DNA of 64,000 bases. Source: Isoperla grammatica (Eukaryota; Arthropoda; Insecta; Plecoptera; Perlodidae). Below the pieces are notes generated by a model that saw nothing but the letters and a program-made list of their open reading frames with translations, was not told where the DNA came from and did no database searches. This document shows, in pieces, positions 46,223 through 55,826 of the stretch (its first letter is position 1; each line of letters begins with the position of its first letter). The position numbers were made by a program, and so were the translations under genes. Location: positions 6,964,619 to 7,028,618 of the forward strand of contig OX246744.1 in NCBI GenBank assembly GCA_945910005.1. Direction: 5' to 3'.

Positions 46223-46385
46223 CTTTATTTATCACATCACCAGATGGCAGGTACATTATTAGTCTACAGCACCAAAGGTGATCCTCACCTCTTAGGTGCT
46301 GCAACCGCACATTACAAAACACATTACAAAGATAATTACATTTTAAAAAGATTTTACATATCACAAAGATTATTATATTACACAT
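46222..46385 (-). mobile_element. Second retroposon 3' end, tail to tail
   Basis: On the minus strand it reads GCAGCACCTAAGAGGTGAGG, then GGTGATGTGATAAATAAAGA and joins the same (ATT)n tract, read as (AAT)n. Two elements therefore meet at their tails. Confidence 0.6.
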
Positions 46386-47297
46386 AAATCAAATATAGTT
46401 GAATTCATGACACCGCGTGGCCCTGCGGCACCAAGATACGTAACTCACTGCTATCTGGACGTACCAAAACTGATTCTCTTTTGAGATTTCAACAATGGAT
46501 TATTCTCGGAACGTCGCCATATTGTATATTTAGAAATTATTATTTTCAATGCTGAAATGACTTCTTTATGTCAGATACTCTCGTACTTTCTTTTTATAGC
46601 CATCAATATCAATGACATACGCCAGGCGATGTATAACACATTGAAAAACACACATGTTAAAATGTAAACAAACAGGCAATCATACAATATGGCGGGCATC
46701 GAGGAACGAGCATAGGTCCTCGGACCTCCATTCAGTTACATATCTTGGTAACAACATTTATATCTATGGTTTAACATTGTGGAACGGACTGCGACGACCT
46801 AGCTTGGGAGTTTGACGAGCCACCGCTAGGCGGAGATCAAGTTGACCTTGAACTCGATAAGGTAACCGGTTTTTGATTAATAACGCCAAGTACGTGTCAA
46901 GATATTGAAATGGTGGTTCCTACGAAGAATTTGGTTTTGTATCACTAAACAATGAGTTAAAAAACTTTTAAATGGTATAATTGTTACGATTTTTATGTCT
47001 GTAGTGAATTCAATATTTTTTAGAATATATTAATTATTTAAATGACAGTTGTAAAAATTACAATATTTGACAGTTTATAAATTCAGTGTGTAACTGAGAA
47101 AACCAATTCGTCGGTATGAATCAGATTTTCAATAACTAGAAGCGTTCTCAAAATATCAATAAAAAAACATTAATTTAGGGAATTTTGTCCACTTTACCCT
47201 TAAACCTATGCAAAACTACAGTTTTTAGGACGCGGAGAGGTCAATTGTATTGATATTTAGTATAATTCTATCTCAAGAATAAAAAGAAGGAAAACCC

Positions 47298-47807
47298 CTT
47301 GTAGTTAAGCGAGCGAAGCGAGCGTCTCCACGAGACTTTTATGGCACTTCGTTCTGTTTTTTTTTTTTTCGTACTAGACTCTTATGGCACTTCATTCTGT
47401 TTGTTTTTTGTTTTGTTTTTATGTCTGTCGATAGCGGTCGAACGGAAAGTCCGATCAACTTGAAACTTGGACCATCCACAAGCCTCGATGTGGACTGAAG
47501 GTGTATAGTTTTGAGGCAAAATCGTTCGAAAAGTTACAAAGTTACACTCAATAACTGTTAGTAACGGTGACGGACCGCGGCAAAAACACTATACAGAATG
47601 GCAACGAAAATTCTTAGCAACGCACATTACACTGCATTCAACAATATCGGGAAGTATAATAGCTATGGAAATTATAAAAAAATTTGAAATGCACATTCTT
47701 GAATTATTGTTAGTTGTTGTTTTATTAGCTTTGAGATCTTTTCGCCAGAACGTTCGTAGATATGGACGCGCTCGCTTATCAACGCGTCAAACAGAGCGTT
47801 TTCCTAG
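47298..47807 (-). mobile_element. Helitron-like candidate, short form
   Basis: It starts TTAAGCGAGCGAAGCGAGCG and ends GAGCGTTTTCCTAG followed by T. Shortly before the end GACGCG..CGCGTC can form a hairpin (47764-47788). A hairpin followed by CTAG|T is a Helitron 3' hallmark, but in Helitrons the other end starts TC, which is not seen. Read this way the element's 3' end lies at 47807, in the + orientation; the strand given is that opposite to the copies at 57489-58985. It lacks a segment of about 230 bp present in them. Confidence 0.55.
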
Positions 47808-48052
47808 TATAAGCTGTGTAACAGTCTAAAAACAACAGTTACCATGAAACATTTTGTTAATCTAGTATTAAGTTCATAAAATTTATCGGCTAGTAACCAC
47901 TTTTTAAGTATTATGTAGCGTTTTTTAAATTATTGCTTCATTTCGAACACTTTAATAGTTTCTCACAGTTGTCAATTCCATCGCTTTAACTTCTACGCGA
48001 CGACCAAAACAACAGAATCGTCTCTTCTCTCCACATCTCTCCACGTCTCGCC

Positions 48053-48277
48053 ATGGACAGAGAACTTTCCACCACGTCGCGTCACTTAATGTCGACCAAC
48101 CAACGAGCCTCTCACATCTTAAAACACAGACAGAGATATCTGAGTTTATCGCGTTACGAGTCTAAACTTATGGTAGCGCGGCACTTCTACATGGCAACGA
48201 ACATTTCCTTCCCGACCTTTACTTGCCAAAAGATAAAAGCTTCAATGCTTTATCTCTCTACAACCCTACTATGCTAA
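48053..48277 (+). CDS. Possible small basic protein (74 residues), uncertain
   Basis: The ATG sits in a GCCATGG context after a pyrimidine-rich leader. The 74-codon frame is GC-richer than its flanks and encodes a basic peptide with HILKHRQRYLSL. About 40 bp later another frame encodes ILRCRQRWRTYRGIQARK before a stop, which may be chance. No family is recognised. It could be a first exon, a small gene or accidental. Confidence 0.22.
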   Translation: MDRELSTTSRHLMSTNQRASHILKHRQRYLSLSRYESKLMVARHFYMATNISFPTFTCQKIKASMLYLSTTLLC

Positions 48278-49036
48278 CCATGACTCATGCTAACACAGAT
48301 ATAACTAATAAACAGAACGAAACCATTCTGCGATGTAGACAAAGATGGAGAACTTACAGGGGTATCCAGGCAAGAAAGTAAAAAAACCATACGTATTCCA
48401 TCTACGAGAAATAATGATACATAAGTGTAAAAAAAGTTAGGCTACTACCCCGAAGAGAAATAAGAGAAAATTAAGGAAATCGCATAATTCTGGATAGTTG
48501 CTCAATAATTATTTTTCTTATGGGGCGTGATCGCCGGGTGGCAGGAAAAACCGAACTAAAACATAATTTGAGAAAATTCAAAGACCAATTCATTTGTATC
48601 TGCTTTACTTTGTCTTGTTGCCCTAGGCTAAAAGTCACCTACATTCTAATTCCATAAGACAAATTATTGTTAGGCAACTATACGATTTCGTTAATTTTTT
48701 CCTTCTTTCTCTTTTGGGTAGGAACGTTTTTACACTATTTTTCATGAATGGGAATACATTTATGATTTTTTTTTTAGTTTCTGACCTGCCTTAACCACAC
48801 CATCAAGATGTTTTTTTCTTTTGGTGTCTCTAATTCTCATGAGAGGCGAAGGATATCGAGACGATAAGTTCAATTCTTTGGCAATATAATTCACTGTTGA
48901 AATGGTTGATAGTTTTTAACTCTAATTGTCGGGGTCACTCTTTTTGTGACTTACAATAACACAAATAATCATTTTCGTAAGCTTTATTTTTACACATAAA
49001 ATATGTGTTACGCTCTCATATTTCATGGAAATTACA
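48278..49036. other. Gene-free stretch
   Basis: Nothing recognisable is seen apart from T-runs. Confidence 0.4.
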
Positions 49037-49039
49037 TTA

Positions 49040-49186
49040 GGGCCGGTACTACAATCTCCTAATAAGAAAGTTATTTGTAGCAAATAAGCTATTTGGAGGA
49101 TTTCAAGGGCTTTTATTGGTGGTTGCCATGGAGAAAACAAGCTATTCGACGAATAAGTAGTTATTGGGACATTGTAAGACTGGACC
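49040..49186 (+). mobile_element. 147-bp MITE, ends GGGCCGGTACTACAAT
   Basis: TTA at 49037-49039 and 49187-49189. A truncated inverted copy lies at 62966-63068. End type and target match the PIF/Harbinger pattern, as for 13708-13854. Confidence 0.85.
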
Positions 49187-49189
49187 TTA

Positions 49190-49336
49190 GGTTGGAATTC
49201 ATAGTCGGCCCCTACACCTAGGGGCGCCCATTGTTGCTAAGGTAACAATTGTTTCCATGTTATTTCCCATAAACAAAACAAATCCATAGCAACAATGGGT
49301 GCCCCTAGGTGTAGGGGCCGACTATGAATTCCAACC
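49190..49336 (+). mobile_element. 147-bp MITE, ends GGTTGGAATTCATAGTCGG (copy A)
   Basis: TTA at 49187-49189 and 49337-49339; the left TTA is the right target duplication of the preceding MITE. Arms continue with CCCCTACACCTAGGGGC. Other copies: 61522-61668 and a rearranged one at 62181-62362. Confidence 0.9.
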
Positions 49337-49644
49337 TTAGTCTTTTATTACCAGCTCAATTATAAATGTAAACACATATTTTGCCCACCATTATGGTAGA
49401 TGTGACGTCACGTGAATACTCCCTATTGACATCAAAAGGTAGAAGAAAATTCTATATGTCAACAAACAAAACTATCAAACTTGTTGTAGGCTTTCGCGGC
49501 CCGAGTCACTATTATTAATTCTTGGCTGTCGGGTGTCGCCGCGTCCATCGTCTATTAAAACCTGACGATTCGAATTCATAAACAAATAATTAGATAAAAC
49601 AAAGAATTAATGTAACAAACTAACATAATTAAATAAATTCACAT

Positions 49645-49810
49645 TTAGAGTCTACCCACTCAGTAACAAGACTGATTTTCAGTGTGGCCACTTTAATTTA
49701 AAGCGACTAACCCAACCCTGTAGGCTCCGAACACCGTCGACGAGTGAACGATAACCAATCAAAGATCGATATTTCAAATACGAAACATATGAATCAGTGA
49801 TTGGATAATT
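49645..49810 (-). mobile_element. SINE, 'GGTGTTCG' middle plus shared tail
   Basis: On the minus strand: GTTCACTCGTCGACGGTGTT, CGGAGCCTACAGGGTTGG, then CACTGAAAATCAGTCTTG and TTACTGAGTGGGTAGACTC. It is the inverted relative of 22446-22680, missing the 5' part. Confidence 0.8.
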
Positions 49811-50392
49811 GTTTATTACTGAAACACACGGATGTTTTGACGTCTTGCCGCGGTTTCATAATATAGACGCAGTTATCCTAATAACAACATATTCTAGGAA
49901 GACCTTGTGATAACGCATGCACCCAATGACCTAAGATGAACTTGAAGTCAGCTGCCCTAGTCAAATTAACTTAATATCTAAATGAGCAATATTAACCAGC
50001 ATATTAAAAATTAATGTTTTAATTATATAGGTTTTGTAACAAGTAAATACGCTAATGATGCAATTCGGAAGGTTTTTTAAATTACACGTCGGTACCGGTT
50101 AGGGCAAACTTGCTTCACGGTTACTGTTTTATATGAAAATATAAGTGTGAAGATTGAACAAGACAAAGTTTAAAAATAAGCACCATCTAACGTTTTTTTA
50201 TTCCTATCTTCGAAACGAGGTGGTATGGGGAGGCAATTAATAAAATCTGAGATTTTCACTCATATCTCAAGCGGCATTATTGAATTTAAAAGAATTACAT
50301 AAATAATTGATTAGACTTTCTAAGTACTACTTAACGGATCCATCTACCCTTTCACAATCTTCATTTTTATTCACATTCACAGGAGAAAACCT

Positions 50393-50719
50393 TTAAAATC
50401 TGATTTTTTCCACCTCTCTTAAATTTTCTGTCTTTTTTTGTCTTAAATTACAAACAGCAAACACAGTTCCTCTTTGATTGATTCTTGTTAATTCATTATC
50501 TTCTTTGACTCCCTGAACTCTTGCAGTGTGTAATCGAGGAAAGTCTACCGAGTTATCAGCGATTCTGACACTGCATAACACCATCATTATAATAAAAAAC
50601 ACAGTTTTACATGGATACTGTCTAGATAAATAACCAGAGTTGAAGTAATCTCCAGAGAGAGTGTTGCGACTTAACATTGGCAAGGCTGAAGTCAACGCTA
50701 GCAGACGTCGATTCATCAT
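50393..50719 (-). CDS. Hypothetical ORF, 108 residues, uncertain
   Basis: A complete ATG-to-stop frame with an internal hydrophobic run (TVFFIIMMVLCSV, about residues 39-51) followed by a charged tail. No family resemblance is seen. In AT-rich DNA of this length such an ORF can occur by chance. Confidence 0.18.
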   Translation of the reverse strand: MMNRRLLALTSALPMLSRNTLSGDYFNSGYLSRQYPCKTVFFIIMMVLCSVRIADNSVDFPRLHTARVQGVKEDNELTRINQRGTVFAVCNLRQKKTENLREVEKIRF

Positions 50720-50759
50720 TCTTCAGACCAATACACGGTAAGCTAACAATTAGTAGATT

Positions 50760-50900
50760 TGTTTATTGATTAATTTAAATTCAGTTATAAAACTTTTCTA
50801 CAAAGGAGGACGACAATAAATTAAAATTCGCCACCGAAAATCAGTTTCGTTACTGAGTGGGTAGACTTTAAATGTGAATTTATTTTATTTTGTATTTATT
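50760..50900 (+). mobile_element. SINE tail fragments
   Basis: A fragment with TACAAAGGAGGA (about 50801) is followed by ACCGAAAATCAGTTTCGTTA and CTGAGTGGGTAGAC (about 50832-50866), then a TTTATT run. Only the shared 3' module is present. Confidence 0.65.
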
Positions 50901-51101
50901 TATTTATAGATAATACTATGTACTCTACACAAATGATAAGGAAAAGTCATCATCAGATTCTCATCTCGAACGCTATAAAGAAAAAAAAGTAGCAATGTAG
51001 AACGGAAACGATCGCTTCAATATTTTGAAAGTTTTAAAATTCCTTGTTTAGCTAATACAAAACCAAGATTGCTCAAGATATCAATCAAATACCGTTCGCG
51101 T

Positions 51102-51527
51102 GGCTTAATATTGCATCACATGTCTTGTATACAACCTGCCCAGGGACTGTTATACCTTATCGTGGTGGATGGGCAGGTTAGTGTGCTTTGTTGACCCGAG
51201 AGCTTTGCCGCCAGTAGAAGCGTATGCTTCTGGTATGGCCAGGTTGAGTGGGAAAAATCAGACGAATTGCAGTCTAAATCCTCCCTTTCAATTTTCCACA
51301 CCGCCCTCCCCCTTTCCACAAGCATCTTCAGCTTCATCTTCGTTACCCACTCATCGTCTCGATTAGCCAAGTTGCAAAAATATGTGACGTAAACCCAAAT
51401 ATCAATCAATCATGGTCTATTGCAGACCGGGAGAGCTCAACTCTACTTGTTAGCAGTAGTAGTAACCTGTTGTATCTGCTTCACCCAAGCAGCCGCCGAC
51501 TTATCCAAAGTCCTAGACCTATCCAAA
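51102..51527 (+). pseudogene. Broken duplicate of the LRR gene's 5' segment
   Basis: 51425-51527 aligns with 51573-51675 at a 148-bp offset and encodes TGRAQLYLLAVVVTCCICF then QAAADLSKVLDLSKG, the same signal peptide and first residues as the LRR protein. The ATG is replaced by CAG (TATTGCAG|ACCGGG), and the frame differs from that of the LRR ORF, so it cannot simply extend it. GGCTTAATATTGC.TCAC at 51102 recurs at 51528, so the duplicated unit began there. About 278 bp extra lies inside this copy (roughly 51127-51405). It may be an alternative first coding exon or a dead copy. Confidence 0.7.
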
Positions 51528-51570
51528 GGCTTAATATTGCGTCACTTGTCTTCTTACAGATCGCAACACG

Positions 51571-52503
51571 ATGACCGGGAGAGATCTACTATACCTGTTA
51601 GCAGTAGTAACCTGTTACATTTGCCTCATCCAAGCTGCCGCCGACTCATCCAAAGTCCTAGACCTATCTAAAGGCAAGTATACACGCGAGGACCTAAAAC
51701 GCAGCGAGCTTCTCAAACACGGCGACGCCAGCCAATGGGAAGAGATAGATCTGAGCGGGAACGCCATTAACGAAGTGGACGACAACACATTCCTAGGCTT
51801 CGAGAACTTAAAGAAACTATCTTTGTCTTCAAACTCTTTGGGAACGATTGAAGATAACTGGTTCCGAGGGACGAAGCTAACTTCTCTGGATCTGAGCAGT
51901 AATATTTTGGTCACTGTTAGGAGTAATGCGTTCACGGATTTGAGTGATCTGATTGAATTGAATCTAGCCAATAACCTAATGAGACCGTTTAAAACCGGTA
52001 CGTTCACCAACAACCAAAAACTAATCAAATTGAATCTTGAAAACAACCCTCGCGCTCATAATCTATTCAAAAACGTAACGATTAACTCTTTGGAAGAATT
52101 AAACTTAAAAACATGTAGAATTACAAATTTGAAAATGGTTAATTTTGAAAATATGCCCAATTTAAAAAAGGTCAATCTAGAAGGTAATGTGATTCACGAT
52201 TTGGATGAAGGTTCACTGAAGTCGAATTCAAAAATCAGGGAATTGAATCTAAGAGGGAATGCATTGATTCATTTGAAGGAGCCTAATTTCAAGAGGGTGT
52301 TCGGGGCTAATACAAATGTTGTGGTTCACATGGATTACGATGATTTAAGATGTCAGGATTGTACACTGAACTCATGTGAGGGCGATGAGCGACTGCAGCG
52401 CTATCTATGTGAGTATCCTAAGAACGAGACTGCTGTGTTTAAGGGAGTCTTTCAGTGGAAGAACGAGGCTGAGAATACTGTGGTGACTTTCATTTCCCAC
52501 TAG
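51571..52503 (+). CDS. Secreted leucine-rich-repeat protein, 310 residues
   Basis: ATG 51571 opens an intact frame to TAG 52501-52503. Residues 1-24 are a signal peptide (hydrophobic core LLYLLAVV, cleavage likely after QAAA). Eight leucine-rich repeats of 22-24 residues begin near residues 57, 80, 103, 127, 151, 174, 198 and 222, with the L-x-x-L-x-L-x-x-N pattern most regular in the first four. C261, C264, C269 and C280 form a short C-terminal cysteine cluster like an LRRCT cap. No membrane segment or GPI signal follows, so the protein is probably extracellular and binds a protein or glycan partner; which one cannot be said. The start is supported by the signal peptide; TTGTCTTCTTACAG at 51547-51560 could be an acceptor for a noncoding first exon. 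AAAG|GCAAGT near 51671 resembles a GC splice donor, but reading through keeps the fold. The 3' end lies in a tandem repeat. Confidence 0.9.
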   Translation: MTGRDLLYLLAVVTCYICLIQAAADSSKVLDLSKGKYTREDLKRSELLKHGDASQWEEIDLSGNAINEVDDNTFLGFENLKKLSLSSNSLGTIEDNWFRGTKLTSLDLSSNILVTVRSNAFTDLSDLIELNLANNLMRPFKTGTFTNNQKLIKLNLENNPRAHNLFKNVTINSLEELNLKTCRITNLKMVNFENMPNLKKVNLEGNVIHDLDEGSLKSNSKIRELNLRGNALIHLKEPNFKRVFGANTNVVVHMDYDDLRCQDCTLNSCEGDERLQRYLCEYPKNETAVFKGVFQWKNEAENTVVTFISH

Positions 52504-53110
52504 GAACACTTTGGAAGTAATGTATTAATCTTAAGTGTGAAGTGTCTAAAATAATACAAAATACGCCACCCCCTTAAAAAAAAAAAAAAATGTAAAATGT
52601 AGTTCTCTTTCTTAATAAGAATACTAGGATGACGTGTTGTCCCATCCCACTAGGAACACTTTGCAAGAAAACCTAAGTATTTTTATTAATCTTAATTGTG
52701 AAGTGTCTAAATTAATACAAAATAGTAAAATACGCCACCCCTCTTGAAAATGTAGTTCTCTTTCTCATGAAGAAGACTGGAATGACGTGTATGTCCCACT
52801 AGGAACACTTTGGAAGTAAATTTTGTCTTTTATTATAATCTCCATTTACCCTGAGGAACCCTCGATTACAATCTGTTAAAATTGATTTTAAATTGTCAAA
52901 AAGAAAACAAAATGTCATCCCTTAGAGAATGTAGTTCTCTTTCTTGTTAAGAATAAAATGTGATTAAATGTATGTCTCAGTAGTAACACTTTGCAATGAA
53001 ACTTACATATTTTTTACTAAAATGTCAACCTATAATGAGGAAAAAGTAAAACCAAATATGTTAACCCCTAGAAAATAAAATTCTATTTCATATGAATGTT
53101 TCTTTGTTTT
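52470..53110. repeat. Tandem repeats of about 150 bp at the 3' end of the LRR gene
   Basis: CCCACTAGGAACACTTTG starts at 52496, 52646 and 52795, with a diverged fourth copy at about 52976. Units also share GTAGTTCTCTTTCTTAATAA and TGTGAAGTGTCTAAA. The TAG in the first unit is the LRR stop codon, and similarity extends a little upstream into the last codons. Confidence 0.88.
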
Positions 53111-53204
53111 AATAAAAATTTCCGTTTTTCAATTATTAACATTCTTATTTAACACTTGTTAACGTGTTGTTCCCACACACCAAAATACACACATTAGCAT
53201 TTGG

Positions 53205-53440
53205 TCTAGTGAGTTAATTCCTGCTTCCAATGTCCGGATTATAGGTTAGATTCCCGGTTTGGACTTTTTTTTTAACTTTAGAACTTTTCTTAAATATATC
53301 TTTATATAAGACTTGTTTACATGGAAACGGTGACTTCCGAGCCGTCATAAAGCAACGAAGCACATGATAAATTGCTTAAATGCCCCCCACTAAAAATTAG
53401 TTCTTGTAACCGAGTGGGTAGACCATAAATCCAAATATGT
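53205..53440 (+). mobile_element. tRNA-headed SINE with shared tail
   Basis: The head has GGTCTAGTGAGTTAATTCCT and GGTTAGATTCCCGG (B-box-like). The body contains ACGGTGACTTCCGAGCCGTC and CAACGAAGCACAT, and the tail CCCCCACTAAAAATTAG and ACCGAGTGGGTAGACC. It is a short-middle version of the element at 32570-32975. Confidence 0.75.
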
Positions 53441-53860
53441 GTATTTCAATTCTTTTCTTTACAATGGCAAGAATATCAACATCCCTGCAGGCTTCCGGCT
53501 TTTGATGTGGTTTGTACCAAACGAACTCCTTTGAATAAGAGCTGATTCATGTTTTTGGCTTCCAACAATACAAACAACCCACATTGAAGTTAAATCCGGG
53601 GGATTTCTTGATGTGGGATTAACTTCGGGTCTTTTAGTCGGAGAACAAGTGTACTTAAGACGCCACTGTAAACCTCCCCCTGCACATTGGCGCACCCAGA
53701 GGCGGTAAAACTAATTACAATCTAACAGTAATTTCTTAACACTGTCTAAGTTAGACGAAACGGTCACCCATTTTATTTTATTTTTAGCGCCGAATGACTA
53801 AACCTTGATGTTAATCCATATGTCTATATGAAAACAGGTAATCATTAAAATAAATAAAAG
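53441..53860. other. Gene-free stretch
   Basis: No gene is supported; the 78-codon minus-strand ORF has no recognisable feature. Confidence 0.4.
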
Positions 53861-53864
53861 TGTA

Positions 53865-54010
53865 TTTATTTATTTATTTAATGTCTATCCTATTCAGTTA
53901 TAAAATCTCATTTACAAAGGAGGAACTTCAATACAACTAGGCTATGCAAACAATTAATACCAATGAAATCATAAATAACAATAACAAAAACAAAACAAAC
54001 GACGTAACTA
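53865..54010 (-). mobile_element. Retroposon 3' end, copy B
   Basis: Inverted relative of 25378-25530; TTATTTATTTATTTAATGTC at its + strand start is the reverse of the tail. Confidence 0.8.
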
Positions 54011-54049
54011 TATAAAATAAAAATCAAGAACAAGAAAAAAAAATGGAGA

Positions 54050-54280
54050 AATGAAATAAAACCCCCTAAGTTACAGGAACTGATATTTTTCAGAGTGGGT
54101 CATTACACTATTTATGTGCTTTGTTGCTATGACGGCTCCAAAGTCACAGTTTTCATATACGCCAGTAATAGTAAGTAGATATTTAAGTATGTTACCGAAA
54201 GTTAAGGACCCAAGCCAGAACCGGGAATCGAACACTGGACCGTCTGATTGGAAGCAGGTATAAACCCACTAAAGCAAAGA
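54050..54280 (-). mobile_element. tRNA-headed SINE
   Basis: On the minus strand, GTGTTCGATTCCCGGTTC (B box) near 54240-54220, CTGTGACTTTGGAGCCGTCA and AGCAACAAAGCACATAAA near 54150-54113, then CTGAAAAATATCAGTTCCTG as a diverged tail. Confidence 0.7.
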
Positions 54281-54321
54281 GCTACACAAACTCTGCTTTT
54301 TGCTGCATGTTTTAGTTCAGT

Positions 54322-54670
54322 TCAGAGTCGAAAACCGCAGAAAAGTTTCATTTTTTAATTATATCTCAAGAATGCTATTTGAAATCGAAAATCTGAGTCA
54401 ACAGCGCACTGAGTTTTGGTAAGCCCTACAGACTGAATAAAATATTATAACCATTAGCATATTTATTTTCATTATTAATTCGATGATTAGAAATAAAGTT
54501 AATTAGACACAAAAATCATACTGATTATAATTTAAGACTCATTTTAGAGCATTCAGTATGTAGGGCTTACCAAACCACAGTCATATTTTCGATTTCAAAG
54601 TCCAGTCTTGAGAAATAATTTATAAATGCAAATAGTGTGCGATTTTTGACGTAGAGGTGCCTTACGCTCT
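54322..54670. mobile_element. Foldback element of the 30028-30660 family
   Basis: The left arm (AAAACCGCAGAAAAGTTTCA to AAGCCCTACAGACTGAAT) is at about 54331-54438 and the right arm (GAGCATTCAGTATGTAGGGC to TTTTTGACGTAGAGGTGCC) at about 54547-54661. The core is AT-rich. Confidence 0.75.
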
Positions 54671-55640
54671 TAATAATGACAATACGCATGTGTAAATTTG
54701 TTGCCAACTTAATGAAAATGGGTGACGGCAAAACCACCAACCTTTTAGTTAGACAATTGCCACCACTTTCTAATATAGTTGATTATAACATTTAAAGGAA
54801 TGGAAAAAGGTCAAACTGAGTTAAAAGAATGGATTCAATTTGTTAAATTGTTTCGTCTAGTCGAGTCGACAACAAAAACAAGACAGCACGATTAATTAAA
54901 CGTGTACGAAAATAGTTTCCCCCGAAAATACTTCACTTCGGTTCACAGTTTTTGTTTTGAAAACACGACAGCCCCGTTTGACAACAGTCGTTGAAAAAAA
55001 AAAAAAAAACGCTTGCACGAACCACCCACTACGCTTTATCCATGCTGGCTGCACCTTTTTAGAACATTAATGGTTTAATCATACCCGGAAAGTGGTTAAT
55101 GTATTGTTGTAGTGTACGAAAAAGTGTGACAGACAATGAAAAGTTGAAGTGTGTCTCAGAAAATACAAACATGGATGTGACAGATATATTTGCCACTTGT
55201 GTTCCATTTCATTGTTGGGTGGTTGTTTTTACAAGAGATTTTAAACGTAAATTAGTACACAAAAGGTCCGTAAATCCCCTGACGGAGGCTCGTCAAAACT
55301 CTAAAGACAGGTAGTCACATCAATTCCCACAATATGGACAATCACAGGAAAAATAATTCAGTAAAACAAGGGAATCTATCTAGCAAACCAATTCTGGCTC
55401 AAAACCAAACTGAAATCTTTCAACTATTTTGGTTTATTATTTAGATTATTAGAACTTTTACATTATGAAGTAGGACTGTATTGATTTATTTATTTAAAAC
55501 AAGTTTTCGTTGAGAACACGAGAATTGTTATCTTCGTATATTTAATCTAAATTTAATAAAACCGTTGATTACATAGTAGAACACAGAAACTTACCCAACT
55601 TACAAACTAGAAAAATAAAAACATTACTACCCTCTTAATG
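54671..55640. other. Gene-free stretch
   Basis: One arm of the AAGGTCC palindrome family lies at about 55265-55305. Otherwise nothing is recognised. Confidence 0.4.
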
Positions 55641-55666
55641 TCACAAAACGGGTGTTCGTCGGTTTA

Positions 55667-55826
55667 CACACTCTCCTAAGATTAGACTTTATTTACCTTA
55701 CTATTTTACTTAGGATCGCTACCATTGGCCGGATTTATAAAACGTCGCCTCTCATTGGCTGGACTAAGAACTTTAGCTATAAGAAGCTAACGTTGCTCCC
55801 TAAATCTCAAATCCTAGGAAAGTGTG
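55667..55826 (-). mobile_element. TA-flanked MITE, TIR CACACT.TCCTAA (copy B)
   Basis: TA at 55665-55666 and 55827-55828. Inverted relative of 962-1134, sharing GGCCGGATTTATAAAACGTC and GCCTCTCATTGGCTGGAC. Confidence 0.85.

Larger units (their letters stand above)
45346..46862. mobile_element. Pair of ~50-bp inverted repeats 1.4 kb apart
   Basis: CAAGGTCTACTTGATCTCC and CTAGCGGAGGCTCGTCGAAC at 45353-45393 face GTTTGACGAGCCACCGCTAG and GGAGATCAAGTTGACCTTG at about 46810-46853. They could be the two halves of one short palindrome pushed apart by later insertions (retroposon tails lie between), or the ends of a 1.5-kb element. I see no transposase between them. Confidence 0.45.

Noticed and set aside
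46024..46385. Poly-leucine and poly-asparagine ORFs
   Set aside because: They follow the (ATT)n tract between two retroposon tails.
51116..51409. ORFs on both strands upstream of the LRR gene
   Set aside because: They lie in the 278-bp insert of the broken duplicate, overlap each other and have no recognisable feature.
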